The translations under genes and the position numbers were made by a program. From the NCBI GenBank assembly GCA_943331295.2, contig CALQLA020000004.1, positions 1 through 64,000 on the forward strand: 64,000 bases of DNA, read 5' to 3'. The first letter of the stretch is position 1, and every line of letters starts with the position of its first letter. The notes below the pieces were generated by a model, which saw only the letters and a program-made list of their open reading frames with translations, was not told the DNA's origin and ran no database searches. The stretch is from Bordetella parapertussis (GTDB taxonomy: Bacteria; Pseudomonadota; Gammaproteobacteria; Burkholderiales; Casimicrobiaceae). Shown here piece after piece: positions 40,776-49,541 of the stretch.

Positions 40776-43526
40776 GTGAAGACAACGTCAAACGTGCTCA
40801 GGCAGTGGCTGGTCGCGACGATCGCGGGGGCGCTCGTACTGGGCGGCACGAGCGCCGCACGGGCAGACACGTACATCCACAATGCCTGGGGCAACAGCAA
40901 CATCATTTTCGGCCCCGCCTGCAACAACCCCCCTGCCAGCGCGCTCCAGTTCAATGCGACGCGAAACCCGACGGACGGAAATCCTCCCTTGCAGGGCAAC
41001 AAGCTCCTGATGCTCAGCGATGCGAGTTACACGCAGCCCGTATTCGCCTGCACGGAATCGACGACGTGGACATCGACCAGCGCGCAGCGCAAGGCCGCGA
41101 CCATCGACGGCGTTTACGAGAACTTCGATGCAACGAGCATCGATGATTTCTACCGGCCCATCCAGCGCTCGATCACGCTGCGCAACCTGACGCTGCAGAA
41201 CGTCGACCTGTCCACCGAGACGGTCGATTTCAATTTCCGGCCGGTCAGCGGCGACTCTTCGCTGACGCTGAACAACGGATCGCTGACCACGCCGGTCAGG
41301 CCCGGGTTCTATCTCCCTGCCCATTTCACCCTGACCGCGTCCGGTGACTCGCTGATCAAGGGCTGGACGGGCCGCATCGACTCGCAGACCACGCTGAACG
41401 TCACGCCGGGGGGAAAGCTGACGCTCGACTCGTGCGGCAACATGAACGCCGATCACGTCACGGCCACGATGTATTTCGCCCAGATCGACAACGCGGCGAC
41501 GATCGACGGCGGGACGCTGCGCCTGAAGCAATCCTATGTGACGTTCGGGGCCTCTGCGTTCGACCCCGCGCACCCCAGCACGATGACGTTCAAGAACAAC
41601 GCGAAGCTGGAAGTGACAGGCGATGATTCGACGCTCGTCGCGGACACGTTCGACTTCGTCAACAGCACGCTGATGCTGGCCAACAACAACAATTTGCGGG
41701 TCCGTGGCATCTTGAACCTCGACACCGCCAGCGTGGTCATCGGCGACAGCGCCCAGGCCCGTGTCCCGGCGGTCATGGTCAAGGGAGTGACGACCATGGC
41801 GCTGGGGGACCCGGTAGGCCCGTACTTCCAGCCGATACAGGCGGGGGCGCTGGAAATGCAGCCGGACGCCGTCCTCACCCTCACCGGGAAGGGCGGGTTG
41901 CAGACCGAGTTCCTGGCTTTCGTCGCGCCCGGTTCCGGTCACCAGTATGGGCAGATCGTCGTCAACGACAGCGCGGAGCTGATCACGGGCACCGATGGCC
42001 GCTTCGCATTGCCTCGCGGCGAGGTCGTCACGATCAATCGCACTGACGACAATGTATACGGCATGATGGTCGCGAGGAACGGTGGGGTCATCGAGTACGG
42101 GCTCTCCAACCATGTCACCAACCACCTCACCAACCACGGCATCATCGACGTCCGCGACGGCAGCGGGCTGTTTTTCATTGGCGACAGCACCATCCTGGGG
42201 GGCAGCGAAGGCCGGGTGGAAATCGGCTCCGGCGGCGGGCTCGGCGCGGGGTTGGGTGCCGTGCTGCCGGCGATCCAGCGCCTGACGACCAGCAACACGG
42301 TCGAACTCCAGAATTTCTCGACGCTGCAACTGACGCTCGACCCGACGAATTCGACCAATGACCAGGTCCGCGTCGGCAGCACGCTCTGGATCGAGAAATG
42401 GGCCGGCCTCAACCTCTCGGTCGTCAACGACAAGGTGCTGCCCGCCGGAACGAAGTTCATCCTGGTCGATTACAACGACTGGCAGGGCGGGTACACGGAG
42501 AAGACCTTCAACGGCTATCCGGAGGGCAGCACGCTCGTGCTCGGATCGAATACTTACCAGATCAAGTACGCGGACAGCGGCGACGCCGGCTACGCGGGCG
42601 CAATCACCCTGACGGTCGTCGCGCCGCCCCCGCCGGCAGCCAGCCTGAGCCCGTCCAGCCAGATCCGGAACGGCACGGTCGGCGTCGCTCTCGCGCCCAC
42701 GGTCGCGCCTGTGCCCAGCGGCTTCGGCGGCACGGTGACGTACTCGATCAATCCGATCCTGCCGGCGGGCCTCAGCCTGGCGATCGCGACGGGCGTCATC
42801 AGCGGCGTCCCTGCCGAGATCCTGGCATCGACCCCCTTCACCATCCGGGGCGTAGGTTCCACCAGCGGCAGCGCCACGGTGACGGTCACGCTTGCGATTG
42901 CGATCGGCAGCCAGACGATCACCTTCAATCCGCCGCCTCCGCCCACCTACGCGCCCGGCGGCGGCTTCGCGGTCAGCGCCAGCGCCAGTTCCGGCCTGCC
43001 GGTGGCGTTCAGCAGCACGACGCCGCTCGTCTGCACCACGGCCGCGGGGACGGTCTTCATCCTGAACGCCGGCACCTGCACCATCGTGGCCAGCCAGCCT
43101 GGCAACGACAACTACAACGCGGCCCCGCCGGTGACGCAGGACATCAGCATCGCCAAGGCGCAACCGGTGCTGACGCTGCATGCCAGCCCGGGCACCCTCC
43201 ACGTCGGAGAGACCGCCGTCCTCGACGTCACGAGCAGCGGCGGCGCCGGCGCGATCAGCTACGTGGTCAGCGGTCCCTGCACGCTCGTGAATGCGCACCT
43301 GCTGCGGGCATACGCCATCGGCACCTGCCGCGTCACGGCGCTGCAAGCCGCGGCGGGCAACTACGACGCCGGCCAGTCGAGCCCGGTCGTGATCGAAGTC
43401 CAGGCGGTCCCGAGCATTCCGACGCTCTCCGAGTGGGGGCTGCTGATCCTCGCGACGATGTTGGCCATGCTGGCGGGTTGGAGCCTGCGGCAGCGGTTGG
43501 CGTCGGTGGAGCCGGGGCAAAAATAG
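40776..43526 (+). CDS. large exported IPTL-CTERM surface protein
   Basis: A 916-aa protein from GTG 40776. A signal peptide (WLVATIAGALVLGGTSAARA) is followed by about 600 residues of beta-rich, Asn/Thr-rich repeats like an autotransporter or pectate-lyase beta-helix (ITLRNLTLQNVDLSTETVDF, NNGSLTTP, VEIGSGGGLGAGLGA). A putative Ig-like segment (YSINPILPAGLSL...GVISGVP) and MBG-like repeats follow. The end has VPSIPTLSEWGLLILATMLA then a basic RQR, the IPTL-CTERM sorting signal recognised by exosortase H-type enzymes. It should be processed and released or anchored at the surface; no exosortase is in the window. Confidence 0.85.
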   Translation: MKTTSNVLRQWLVATIAGALVLGGTSAARADTYIHNAWGNSNIIFGPACNNPPASALQFNATRNPTDGNPPLQGNKLLMLSDASYTQPVFACTESTTWTSTSAQRKAATIDGVYENFDATSIDDFYRPIQRSITLRNLTLQNVDLSTETVDFNFRPVSGDSSLTLNNGSLTTPVRPGFYLPAHFTLTASGDSLIKGWTGRIDSQTTLNVTPGGKLTLDSCGNMNADHVTATMYFAQIDNAATIDGGTLRLKQSYVTFGASAFDPAHPSTMTFKNNAKLEVTGDDSTLVADTFDFVNSTLMLANNNNLRVRGILNLDTASVVIGDSAQARVPAVMVKGVTTMALGDPVGPYFQPIQAGALEMQPDAVLTLTGKGGLQTEFLAFVAPGSGHQYGQIVVNDSAELITGTDGRFALPRGEVVTINRTDDNVYGMMVARNGGVIEYGLSNHVTNHLTNHGIIDVRDGSGLFFIGDSTILGGSEGRVEIGSGGGLGAGLGAVLPAIQRLTTSNTVELQNFSTLQLTLDPTNSTNDQVRVGSTLWIEKWAGLNLSVVNDKVLPAGTKFILVDYNDWQGGYTEKTFNGYPEGSTLVLGSNTYQIKYADSGDAGYAGAITLTVVAPPPPAASLSPSSQIRNGTVGVALAPTVAPVPSGFGGTVTYSINPILPAGLSLAIATGVISGVPAEILASTPFTIRGVGSTSGSATVTVTLAIAIGSQTITFNPPPPPTYAPGGGFAVSASASSGLPVAFSSTTPLVCTTAAGTVFILNAGTCTIVASQPGNDNYNAAPPVTQDISIAKAQPVLTLHASPGTLHVGETAVLDVTSSGGAGAISYVVSGPCTLVNAHLLRAYAIGTCRVTALQAAAGNYDAGQSSPVVIEVQAVPSIPTLSEWGLLILATMLAMLAGWSLRQRLASVEPGQK

Positions 43527-43537
43527 AGCGCGGACCG

Positions 43538-44344
43538 GTGCTTGAGGTCGTCCACTGCGCGAGCGGGGGCGCCGCCGCCGGCAGCCTGCGCGCCCTGTGC
43601 GCGAACCGTTCGGCCGAGCTGGTGATCGAGATCGTCGACCCGCTGGCGATCGGACCGCTGCGCGATCTCGACCGTCCCGAGGGGGTCGCCGAGCGCAGGC
43701 AATACCTGCGACGGCTGTTCGAGCGTATCGGCGAAACGGAATGCTTCGAACGCCTGGCCGCCCGGATCGGGCTGCCCGAGCTCGCCGCTGCGATGCCGGA
43801 CGCCTCGCGCGCGGTCGCCTGGTGCGGCCCGAATGCCGACGAGCAGCTGATGCTGCGTGCGGTGTGCGCCGGATGGCGGGACCGCCCGCTGCACGTTGTC
43901 GACGTCGGTGCAGGCGTCGGCACCGATGGCATCGGGCCGCAACGCGCGGTCGGGGCGTGCTCGCCCGACGCGCTTCGCATCGCGGAACGTGGTGCCCGGC
44001 AACTGTCCGATGCCGAGCGGGTCGCGCTCGCCGCGGACTGGGAACGGCTGCTGCGGAGCAACCACCGCCTGCGGCTCTTTGAAGGCGGCGCGGTCATCGG
44101 CTGCGACGAAGACCGGTTCGATTCCCTGCTGCTTGCCGCCTGCCCGCGCGACTTCGCGAGCGCCGCGCGAATCGTTGGAAAGGTGATGGGAGAGAGCGTG
44201 CAGCTCATCGGCGACACGTTCCTCGACCATCGCCTGCGCGAACTGATCGCGCGCGGCGGAATCGATGCGGAAGATGCGACCGCAAGGCTTGCGTCCCTGC
44301 GCGTGCGGCGCAGGCCGCCTGCGATGGAACCCGCCAGGATGTGA
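43538..44344 (+). CDS. DUF1835/DUF3658-like protein
   Basis: About 268 aa from GTG 43538, 11 bp after the previous stop. The N-terminus LEVVHCASGGAAAGSLRALC resembles DUF1835 (VVHV.FGDSAAGSLR), and the region around LSDAERVALAADWERLLRSN to LRLFEGGAVIGCDEDRFDSL resembles DUF3658. The C-terminal RRRPPAMEPARM tail is basic. No signal peptide; cytoplasmic protein of unknown function. The open frame extends far upstream inside the IPTL-CTERM gene, but only this part has family features. Confidence 0.7.
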   Translation: MLEVVHCASGGAAAGSLRALCANRSAELVIEIVDPLAIGPLRDLDRPEGVAERRQYLRRLFERIGETECFERLAARIGLPELAAAMPDASRAVAWCGPNADEQLMLRAVCAGWRDRPLHVVDVGAGVGTDGIGPQRAVGACSPDALRIAERGARQLSDAERVALAADWERLLRSNHRLRLFEGGAVIGCDEDRFDSLLLAACPRDFASAARIVGKVMGESVQLIGDTFLDHRLRELIARGGIDAEDATARLASLRVRRRPPAMEPARM

Positions 44345-44463
44345 CGGATGCGGGCAGGAGCCGACGCCGGACTATCGTTCCCCTTGCCTGATTCGCCCAT
44401 CCGGTGTCTCATGCGTGCAGCAGGGCATCCCCACGTTGCCGACACCCGAACCGGAGGCACCAA

Positions 44464-44790
44464 ATGACCTTCACCGAATCCATCAAGACCTGCCTGTCGA
44501 AATACGCGACGTTCGACGGACGCGCCTCGCGCCCGGAATACTGGTGGTGGGCACTGTTCATGTTCCTGCTGCAGGCCGCGACCGGGATGGTCAGCCAGAA
44601 CCTGCAGGGGATCGTCTCGCTGGGCTTCCTGCTGCCGTCCCTGGCCGTCGGCGCGCGGCGGTTGCACGACACCGACCGCAGCGGCTGGTTTCTCCTGCTG
44701 AGCTTCATCCCGATCGTCGGCTGGATCATCCTGCTGATCTTCCTGATCCAGGAAGGCAAGGAGCCCAACCGCTTTTCGACGCCGGCCTGA
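44464..44790 (+). CDS. DUF805 family inner membrane protein
   Basis: A 108-aa protein with three or four hydrophobic helices. The family pattern is clear: KYATFDGRASRPEYWWWALF near residue 13, LAVGARRLHDTDRSGWFLLL near residue 60 and a short EGKEPNRFS tail. DUF805 proteins are small inner membrane proteins of unknown function common in proteobacteria. Convergent with the EamA gene across a shared hairpin. Confidence 0.9.
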   Translation: MTFTESIKTCLSKYATFDGRASRPEYWWWALFMFLLQAATGMVSQNLQGIVSLGFLLPSLAVGARRLHDTDRSGWFLLLSFIPIVGWIILLIFLIQEGKEPNRFSTPA

Positions 44791-44797
44791 CCAGGGC

Positions 44798-44825
44798 GCC
44801 GCCGGTCGCCGCAGCGGCCGGCGGC
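44798..44825. terminator. hairpin between convergent DUF805 and EamA genes
   Basis: GCCGCCGG (44798-44805) and CCGGCGGC (44818-44825) form a perfect 8-bp stem with a 12-base loop. It lies 8 bp after the DUF805 stop and 9 bp before the EamA stop, consistent with a shared terminator, although no T-run is seen. Confidence 0.5.
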
Positions 44826-44833
44826 ATCGCGCC

Positions 44834-45913
44834 TCAGTTCCCCGCCTTCTCCCGCGTCACCAGCCAGATCCCCGAGCTGACGAGCGCCAGCGCTGCAACG
44901 TACTTCCATTCGAGGAGCGCTTCGCCGAGAAAGACGGCCGAGAGCAGCGCGCCGAAGATCGGCACCATGAAATAGAACATCGTCACCAGGCCGACCCGAT
45001 TGTGCTTGAGCAGCACGGTCCACAAGGCAAGCGCGACGGCCGACAGCAACACCATGTAGACGAGCAGCGCCGATGACTTCAACGTGAAGCCGGCGAGCGC
45101 GCCGCCGCAGAGCAATCCCACGGCGGTCAGCAGCGCGCCGCCGATGGCGAGTTGCCAGCCGGTGAGGATCATCGCATCCATCCGCTGCGAAATGCGCTTG
45201 CCGTAGATGGTCGCCGCCGACATGATGAACGCGGCAAGCACCACGAAACCCTCGCCCCGCAGCGAGAAGCTGAAGTCGAGCGGCCCGCGATCGAAGTTGA
45301 CGACCAGCACGCCGGCAAAGCCGATCAGGCAGCCGGCCACCTTGTTCACGCTCAGCCGGTCGTTGTGGTAGATGAAGTGCGCGAGCAGGACGCTGAAGAA
45401 GGTCCCGGTCGCGTTCAGGATCGAGCTCTTGACGCCGGTGGTGTAGGCCAGCCCGATGTAGAAGAAGATGTAGTGGACGAAGGTCTGCGTCAACCCGAGT
45501 GCAGCGATTTCGCGCAGCGTCTTCCGGTCGAGCGCGAAGATGTCGCGCTTCGTGGCCATGGCGATGCCGAGCAGCACCAGCCCGGCGCCCAGGAAGCGAT
45601 AGCCGGCGAAGACCATCTTCGACGGGATATCGGTCGGCGCGATCGCGAACAGCACGTAGCCGTTCTTGATGGCCGGGTAGGCGCTGCCCCAGAGCACGCA
45701 GCACAACGATGCCAGCAGGACGACCACCCGGCGATCGGAGAAGAACGACGCATGCGTCGACGGCGTGGGCGGCGGTTGGGTGCGGTTCTCGATGGTCGGG
45801 TTCCGGCAGGGTGAAGATCCGCGGCCTCGCGTGGAGTCAGGCCGGATCACGGATTGCGTGGAACGGAAGGCCGGCATCGTGTCGGGTCTCCCGGCAGCGA
45901 CATTATCGTTCAT
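44834..45913 (-). CDS. EamA/DMT-family transporter
   Basis: A protein of up to 359 aa with about ten hydrophobic helices in two EamA halves (SLCCVLWGSAYPAIKNGYVL near residue 70; GFVVLAAFIMSAATIYGKRI near residue 205; FMVPIFGALLSAVFLGEALL near residue 315). The first 55 residues are hydrophilic and Arg/Pro-rich, longer than usual, so a later start cannot be excluded; the ATG at 45913 is the first available. Drug/metabolite exporter of unknown substrate. It has no obvious operon partner. Confidence 0.85.
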   Translation of the reverse strand: MNDNVAAGRPDTMPAFRSTQSVIRPDSTRGRGSSPCRNPTIENRTQPPPTPSTHASFFSDRRVVVLLASLCCVLWGSAYPAIKNGYVLFAIAPTDIPSKMVFAGYRFLGAGLVLLGIAMATKRDIFALDRKTLREIAALGLTQTFVHYIFFYIGLAYTTGVKSSILNATGTFFSVLLAHFIYHNDRLSVNKVAGCLIGFAGVLVVNFDRGPLDFSFSLRGEGFVVLAAFIMSAATIYGKRISQRMDAMILTGWQLAIGGALLTAVGLLCGGALAGFTLKSSALLVYMVLLSAVALALWTVLLKHNRVGLVTMFYFMVPIFGALLSAVFLGEALLEWKYVAALALVSSGIWLVTREKAGN

Positions 45914-46169
45914 CGCACCCCGGGCCCGGCCGGTCCGTGTGCGCCGGCCCGCCGGGAACCGTTACCCTGACGGGGGACCTGCGCGGGCAGCGAGGGTATA
46001 GTCGCGCGGGCGGGCGCGAACGACGCGAAAACCCGTCCGCATCGTCGTCAGGTGTCATTCATCGCAAGACCTTCGCCGCGCCTCAAGCGGCCGGTCGACA
46101 GGGCCGCGCGGACCCGGCCACCTCCCCGCTGTCGATGGCCCGTACCGGCAACCGAAACGGAGCACAGGA

Positions 46170-47480
46170 ATGAATCGCCATATTGCATCGACCGCGGCGC
46201 TTGCGCTGGTCGCGGGAACATTTTTTCTGGCCGGGCAACCGCGCGCGGCCGAAGTCGACGTGCCGGGCTTCTACGCGGCAGCCGCCAGGCTCAAGCCGGA
46301 AGGCAAGCTCGGCCAGGTGATCGCGAAGGAATCGGTGGCGACGTCGATACCGAATGCCGCGGCGTGGCGGATCGCCTACATCTCGTCGGACCTGCGCGGC
46401 CGGCGCACAATCGCGACCGGGCTCGTCATCGCGCCGAAAGGCGCGCCGCCGAAGAGCGGTCGCCCGATCCTCGCCTGGGCGCACGGCACGACCGGCACCG
46501 CGCAGAACTGCGGGCCGTCGCAAGTGCAGAATCCCGCGCAGGAATTGAACGAGTATTTTCTCGTCGGCGGGACGTCGTGGACCGACTTCGGGGTTCCCGG
46601 CGTCACCGAGTTCATCAAGGAAGGCTACGTCGTCGTCGCGACCGACTACCAGGGCCTGGGCGGCGGCGGCCGGCATCAGTATGCCGTGGCCGTCACGCAG
46701 GGACAGGATGTCATCGACTCGATCCGCGCCGCCGGAAGCATGGGCCTCTCGGGGACGAACCGGAAGGCCGCCGTCTACGGCTGGTCGGTCGGCGCGGGCG
46801 CCACGCTCGGCGCGGCGAGCATGCCCGACTACATCAGGCAGAAGAACACGGCCTTCGACGGCATCGAGGCGGTCGGGTTCGTTGCGCTGGCGCCGTACGA
46901 CGTCGCCGTGACGGCGCCCAAAGGATCGATGGACGACGCGGGCGCGACCAAGATGATGCAGGGCCTGACGCAGGGCTTCTCGGACAACGTGATGAACTTC
47001 GCCCACTACGCGATGACCCTGTGGGCGATGCCGGCGGCGTTTCCCGACCTCAAGCTCACCGATGTGTTCACCGACGACGGGGCGAAGGCCATCGACGAGA
47101 TCATGACGAAGAAGTGCATGCATGCCGGTGCCGACACCATCAACTACGCGTACGGCGCAACCTACAAGTCGATGCTGCGCGACCCGCCCGCCAATGCCCT
47201 CGGATGGACGAAGGCGCTGGTCCAGGGCAGCGTCGCGCCGGTCGCGCCGGTGGCGCCCGTGGTGATCTACTGGGGGACGAAGGACGTGGTCCTGCCTCCC
47301 GTGATGGGCAAGCTCTATCGCGAGCAGATGTGCGCGCTGGGCGGCAACGTCGCCCGGGTTCAACTGCCCGGCGAACAGACGCACTTCTCGACGCCCGGCG
47401 CCGCGATGCCGATGTACGTGCCGTGGATCAAGGACCGGTTCGCCGGGAAGTCCGCGCCCGACGGATGCGCCGGCGGCTGA
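46170..47480 (+). CDS. secretory lipase-like alpha/beta hydrolase
   Basis: A 436-aa exported protein with a signal peptide (IASTAALALVAGTFFLAGQP). The fold follows the secretory lipase (LIP) family: ILAWAHGTTGTAQNCGPSQV near residue 100, EGYVVVATDYQGLGGGGRHQ near residue 155, nucleophile elbow YGWSVGAGA near residue 203, and a late aspartate/histidine region (YWGTKDVVLPP, PGEQTHFSTP). It probably hydrolyses esters or lipids outside the cell. The ATG is preceded by ACAGGA. It ends about 100 bp from the convergent HNH gene. Confidence 0.88.
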   Translation: MNRHIASTAALALVAGTFFLAGQPRAAEVDVPGFYAAAARLKPEGKLGQVIAKESVATSIPNAAAWRIAYISSDLRGRRTIATGLVIAPKGAPPKSGRPILAWAHGTTGTAQNCGPSQVQNPAQELNEYFLVGGTSWTDFGVPGVTEFIKEGYVVVATDYQGLGGGGRHQYAVAVTQGQDVIDSIRAAGSMGLSGTNRKAAVYGWSVGAGATLGAASMPDYIRQKNTAFDGIEAVGFVALAPYDVAVTAPKGSMDDAGATKMMQGLTQGFSDNVMNFAHYAMTLWAMPAAFPDLKLTDVFTDDGAKAIDEIMTKKCMHAGADTINYAYGATYKSMLRDPPANALGWTKALVQGSVAPVAPVAPVVIYWGTKDVVLPPVMGKLYREQMCALGGNVARVQLPGEQTHFSTPGAAMPMYVPWIKDRFAGKSAPDGCAGG

Positions 47481-47585
47481 TCCGGCGACCAAATCGCGTC
47501 ATGCAGTGGTGAGGCCGGCTCGGGCGCCGTCGGTGCTCAGCGCCACCGCGCGAAACCGGCGCGCGAAGGCTTCCGGGGACAACGG

Positions 47586-47957
47586 CTACTCCCACTTGTC
47601 CTTTGCCTTCGCCGCGCCCTCGGTCTGCCACTGCATATTGTAGGGCGCGTCGGCACCGCCGCGCTTCAGCGGCGTGACGTGATCGATGACGTAGCCCGGG
47701 CACGACCCCGACGTCTTTCCGGTCGACGGACAGGGATGGCCCTTCTTGAACGCATTGGTCTGGCGCGGGTCCCGCGCGATCTTGCCGTGGGCATCGCGGT
47801 GCACGCCGGGCACCGCCTTGTTGTGCGACGAGTTGCCCGAATGCGCGCCGCCGCCGTGCGACCCGGTGCCGGAATGGGAGCTTCCACCTCCCTTGGCGAT
47901 CGCAGGCGATGCGACACATGCCAGTGCCGTCAGCAAGACTGCCAACATCATTCGCAT
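47586..47957 (-). CDS. exported HNH-nuclease-like protein
   Basis: A 123-aa protein: signal peptide (MLAVLLTALACVASPAIA), a low-complexity Gly/Ser/His segment (GGGSSHSGTGSHGGGAHSGN), then a small HNH/beta-beta-alpha-metal domain with GYVIDHVTPLKRGGADAPYN and MQWQT...AKAKDKWE. The DH, N and following residues are the metal and catalytic positions. Related small proteins occur in many Burkholderiales. An exported nuclease could serve DNA uptake, nutrition or competition. No immunity gene is next to it. Confidence 0.8.
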   Translation of the reverse strand: MRMMLAVLLTALACVASPAIAKGGGSSHSGTGSHGGGAHSGNSSHNKAVPGVHRDAHGKIARDPRQTNAFKKGHPCPSTGKTSGSCPGYVIDHVTPLKRGGADAPYNMQWQTEGAAKAKDKWE

Positions 47958-48193
47958 GACTCTGCCATCTCCCGGTCCGGCAACGACTGCGCGATCGCAA
48001 GGATTTCGAGTCTACGACAGAACCCGCAAGCATCCACTCCCGAAGTCGAGTCTTGTTGCGACGTCAACGCAAACCTTGACCGGTGCCGACGGCCAATTCA
48101 CGCTCTCGCTCGCGCCAGAATCGCATACCTTCCGGAAAGCGCTCCGCCAGAAGCGTCCGGACCATTACCAACATCTCCAGCAAGGATCCGGCC

Positions 48194-49498
48194 ATGAATT
48201 GCCGCGATCTCTTTTGCGCTGCACTCGCGGTCTCCACTCTCGCCGGCGCGCTTTCCGCGCAGGCCGAATCGCTGTTCGTCACGCCCGTCGCCCCGAAGGC
48301 GCGCCCGGCGTTCCTGCCGGCCACAGGCGTCGCGCCGATCGCGTTCAACGGCGCGGCCAGCGCCGACCTGCGCCTCAACCTCGTCGCGAGCGGTTCGCTC
48401 CCGGGGACGGACGGTCGCACGATCTCGCAGATCCTGAACCTGTACAACCCGGCGCGGCCCGAATACCTGCGCGGCGCCAACATCGCGGAGCTGCGCGACC
48501 AGACGGGTGCCGACCTCGTGGCGATCCTCGTTCCCCAGGATTCCGTCGTCAACGCCGGGCTTTGCGGCGAAGCGAACCTGCCGATGCTCCAGCGCGACCT
48601 CGCAGCCCAGGCGCACGAAATGCTGTCGGTCACCGCCAGCGGCCCGAACGTTCGCGGCAGCGATTTCTCGTGCCGAACGGACGCGATCTTCGTCCACGAA
48701 CTCGGCCACAACTACGGGCTGATGCACGACCGCAACACCCTCGTCACGCAGGGCGCACCGCTCGAGGTTCGCACCGGAACCGTCCTGATGTGCGGCTACA
48801 TCTACGGCAGCAACGGCAAGCCGGCCTGGCTCATCGCGACCGGGCCCGTGACAAACAACGTGTTCACGGGGTCCATGCTCACGTTCGCCAATGGCCAGAC
48901 GCTGACCGGCGCCTATCGCGTCCCGACGCTGGGGCAAGCGCTCGGCAACATCACCGTCACGTTCGACGAGCCCGACTACGCGACGATCGACTGGCCCGGA
49001 GGCAGCATCCCCATCGTCCGCCAGAACTACGAGGACGACCACGACAACACGAGCGAGACGACGGCGCCCTACGAAGCGCTGGGCGATTCCGGCTGGTGGT
49101 GGAACCCCGCGGAAAGCGGCCGCGGCTACACGCTGGAAATCCAGGCCGACACGCTCGTCATCGCGTGCTACATGTACGACGCTGCCGGCGACCCGGTCTG
49201 GTTCCTGGGCACGGGCAAGCTGGCCAGGTTCAACCAGTTCCAGGGCAAGTGGATCCAGCTCGCCAGCGGGCAGACCATCGGCGGCGCCTGCAAGGCGCCC
49301 AGCGTGGTCAGTATTGACGCGGGCGACCTCGCGATCGACTTCGCCACGTTCTCCGATGCCACGCTGACGCTGCCCGACGGCAGGAAGATTCCGATCACGC
49401 GGCAAATGTTCCAGCCGGATCGGCGGCCGGCCGGCGATCCACGCCGGCCGGCACGCCCGCGCGAAAGCGTGTCAAGCTTGCCCCGGGCGGCGGCCTGA
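48194..49498 (+). CDS. exported metzincin-like metalloprotease with C-terminal repeats
   Basis: A 434-aa protein with signal peptide (DLFCAALAVSTLAGALSAQA) and a reprolysin-like zinc motif HELGHNYGLMHD near residue 168 (HExxHxxGxxHD). The expected Met-turn may be TVLMCGYIYG near residue 195. After it come two copies of a repeat seen in many betaproteobacterial exported proteins; the second is complete (WWNPAESGRGYTLEIQAD, YDAAGDPVWFLGTGKL, TLPDGRKIPITRQ), but the first begins in mid-repeat (YIYGSNGKPAWLIATGPV). The catalytic domain thus passes abruptly into a half repeat, suggesting an internal deletion. ATG with AAGGA upstream. Confidence 0.82.
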   Translation: MNCRDLFCAALAVSTLAGALSAQAESLFVTPVAPKARPAFLPATGVAPIAFNGAASADLRLNLVASGSLPGTDGRTISQILNLYNPARPEYLRGANIAELRDQTGADLVAILVPQDSVVNAGLCGEANLPMLQRDLAAQAHEMLSVTASGPNVRGSDFSCRTDAIFVHELGHNYGLMHDRNTLVTQGAPLEVRTGTVLMCGYIYGSNGKPAWLIATGPVTNNVFTGSMLTFANGQTLTGAYRVPTLGQALGNITVTFDEPDYATIDWPGGSIPIVRQNYEDDHDNTSETTAPYEALGDSGWWWNPAESGRGYTLEIQADTLVIACYMYDAAGDPVWFLGTGKLARFNQFQGKWIQLASGQTIGGACKAPSVVSIDAGDLAIDFATFSDATLTLPDGRKIPITRQMFQPDRRPAGDPRRPARPRESVSSLPRAAA

Positions 49499-49541
49499 CG
49501 AATCGTCACCGGACAGCGCGCACCGTCGAGGGAGGATGGAC

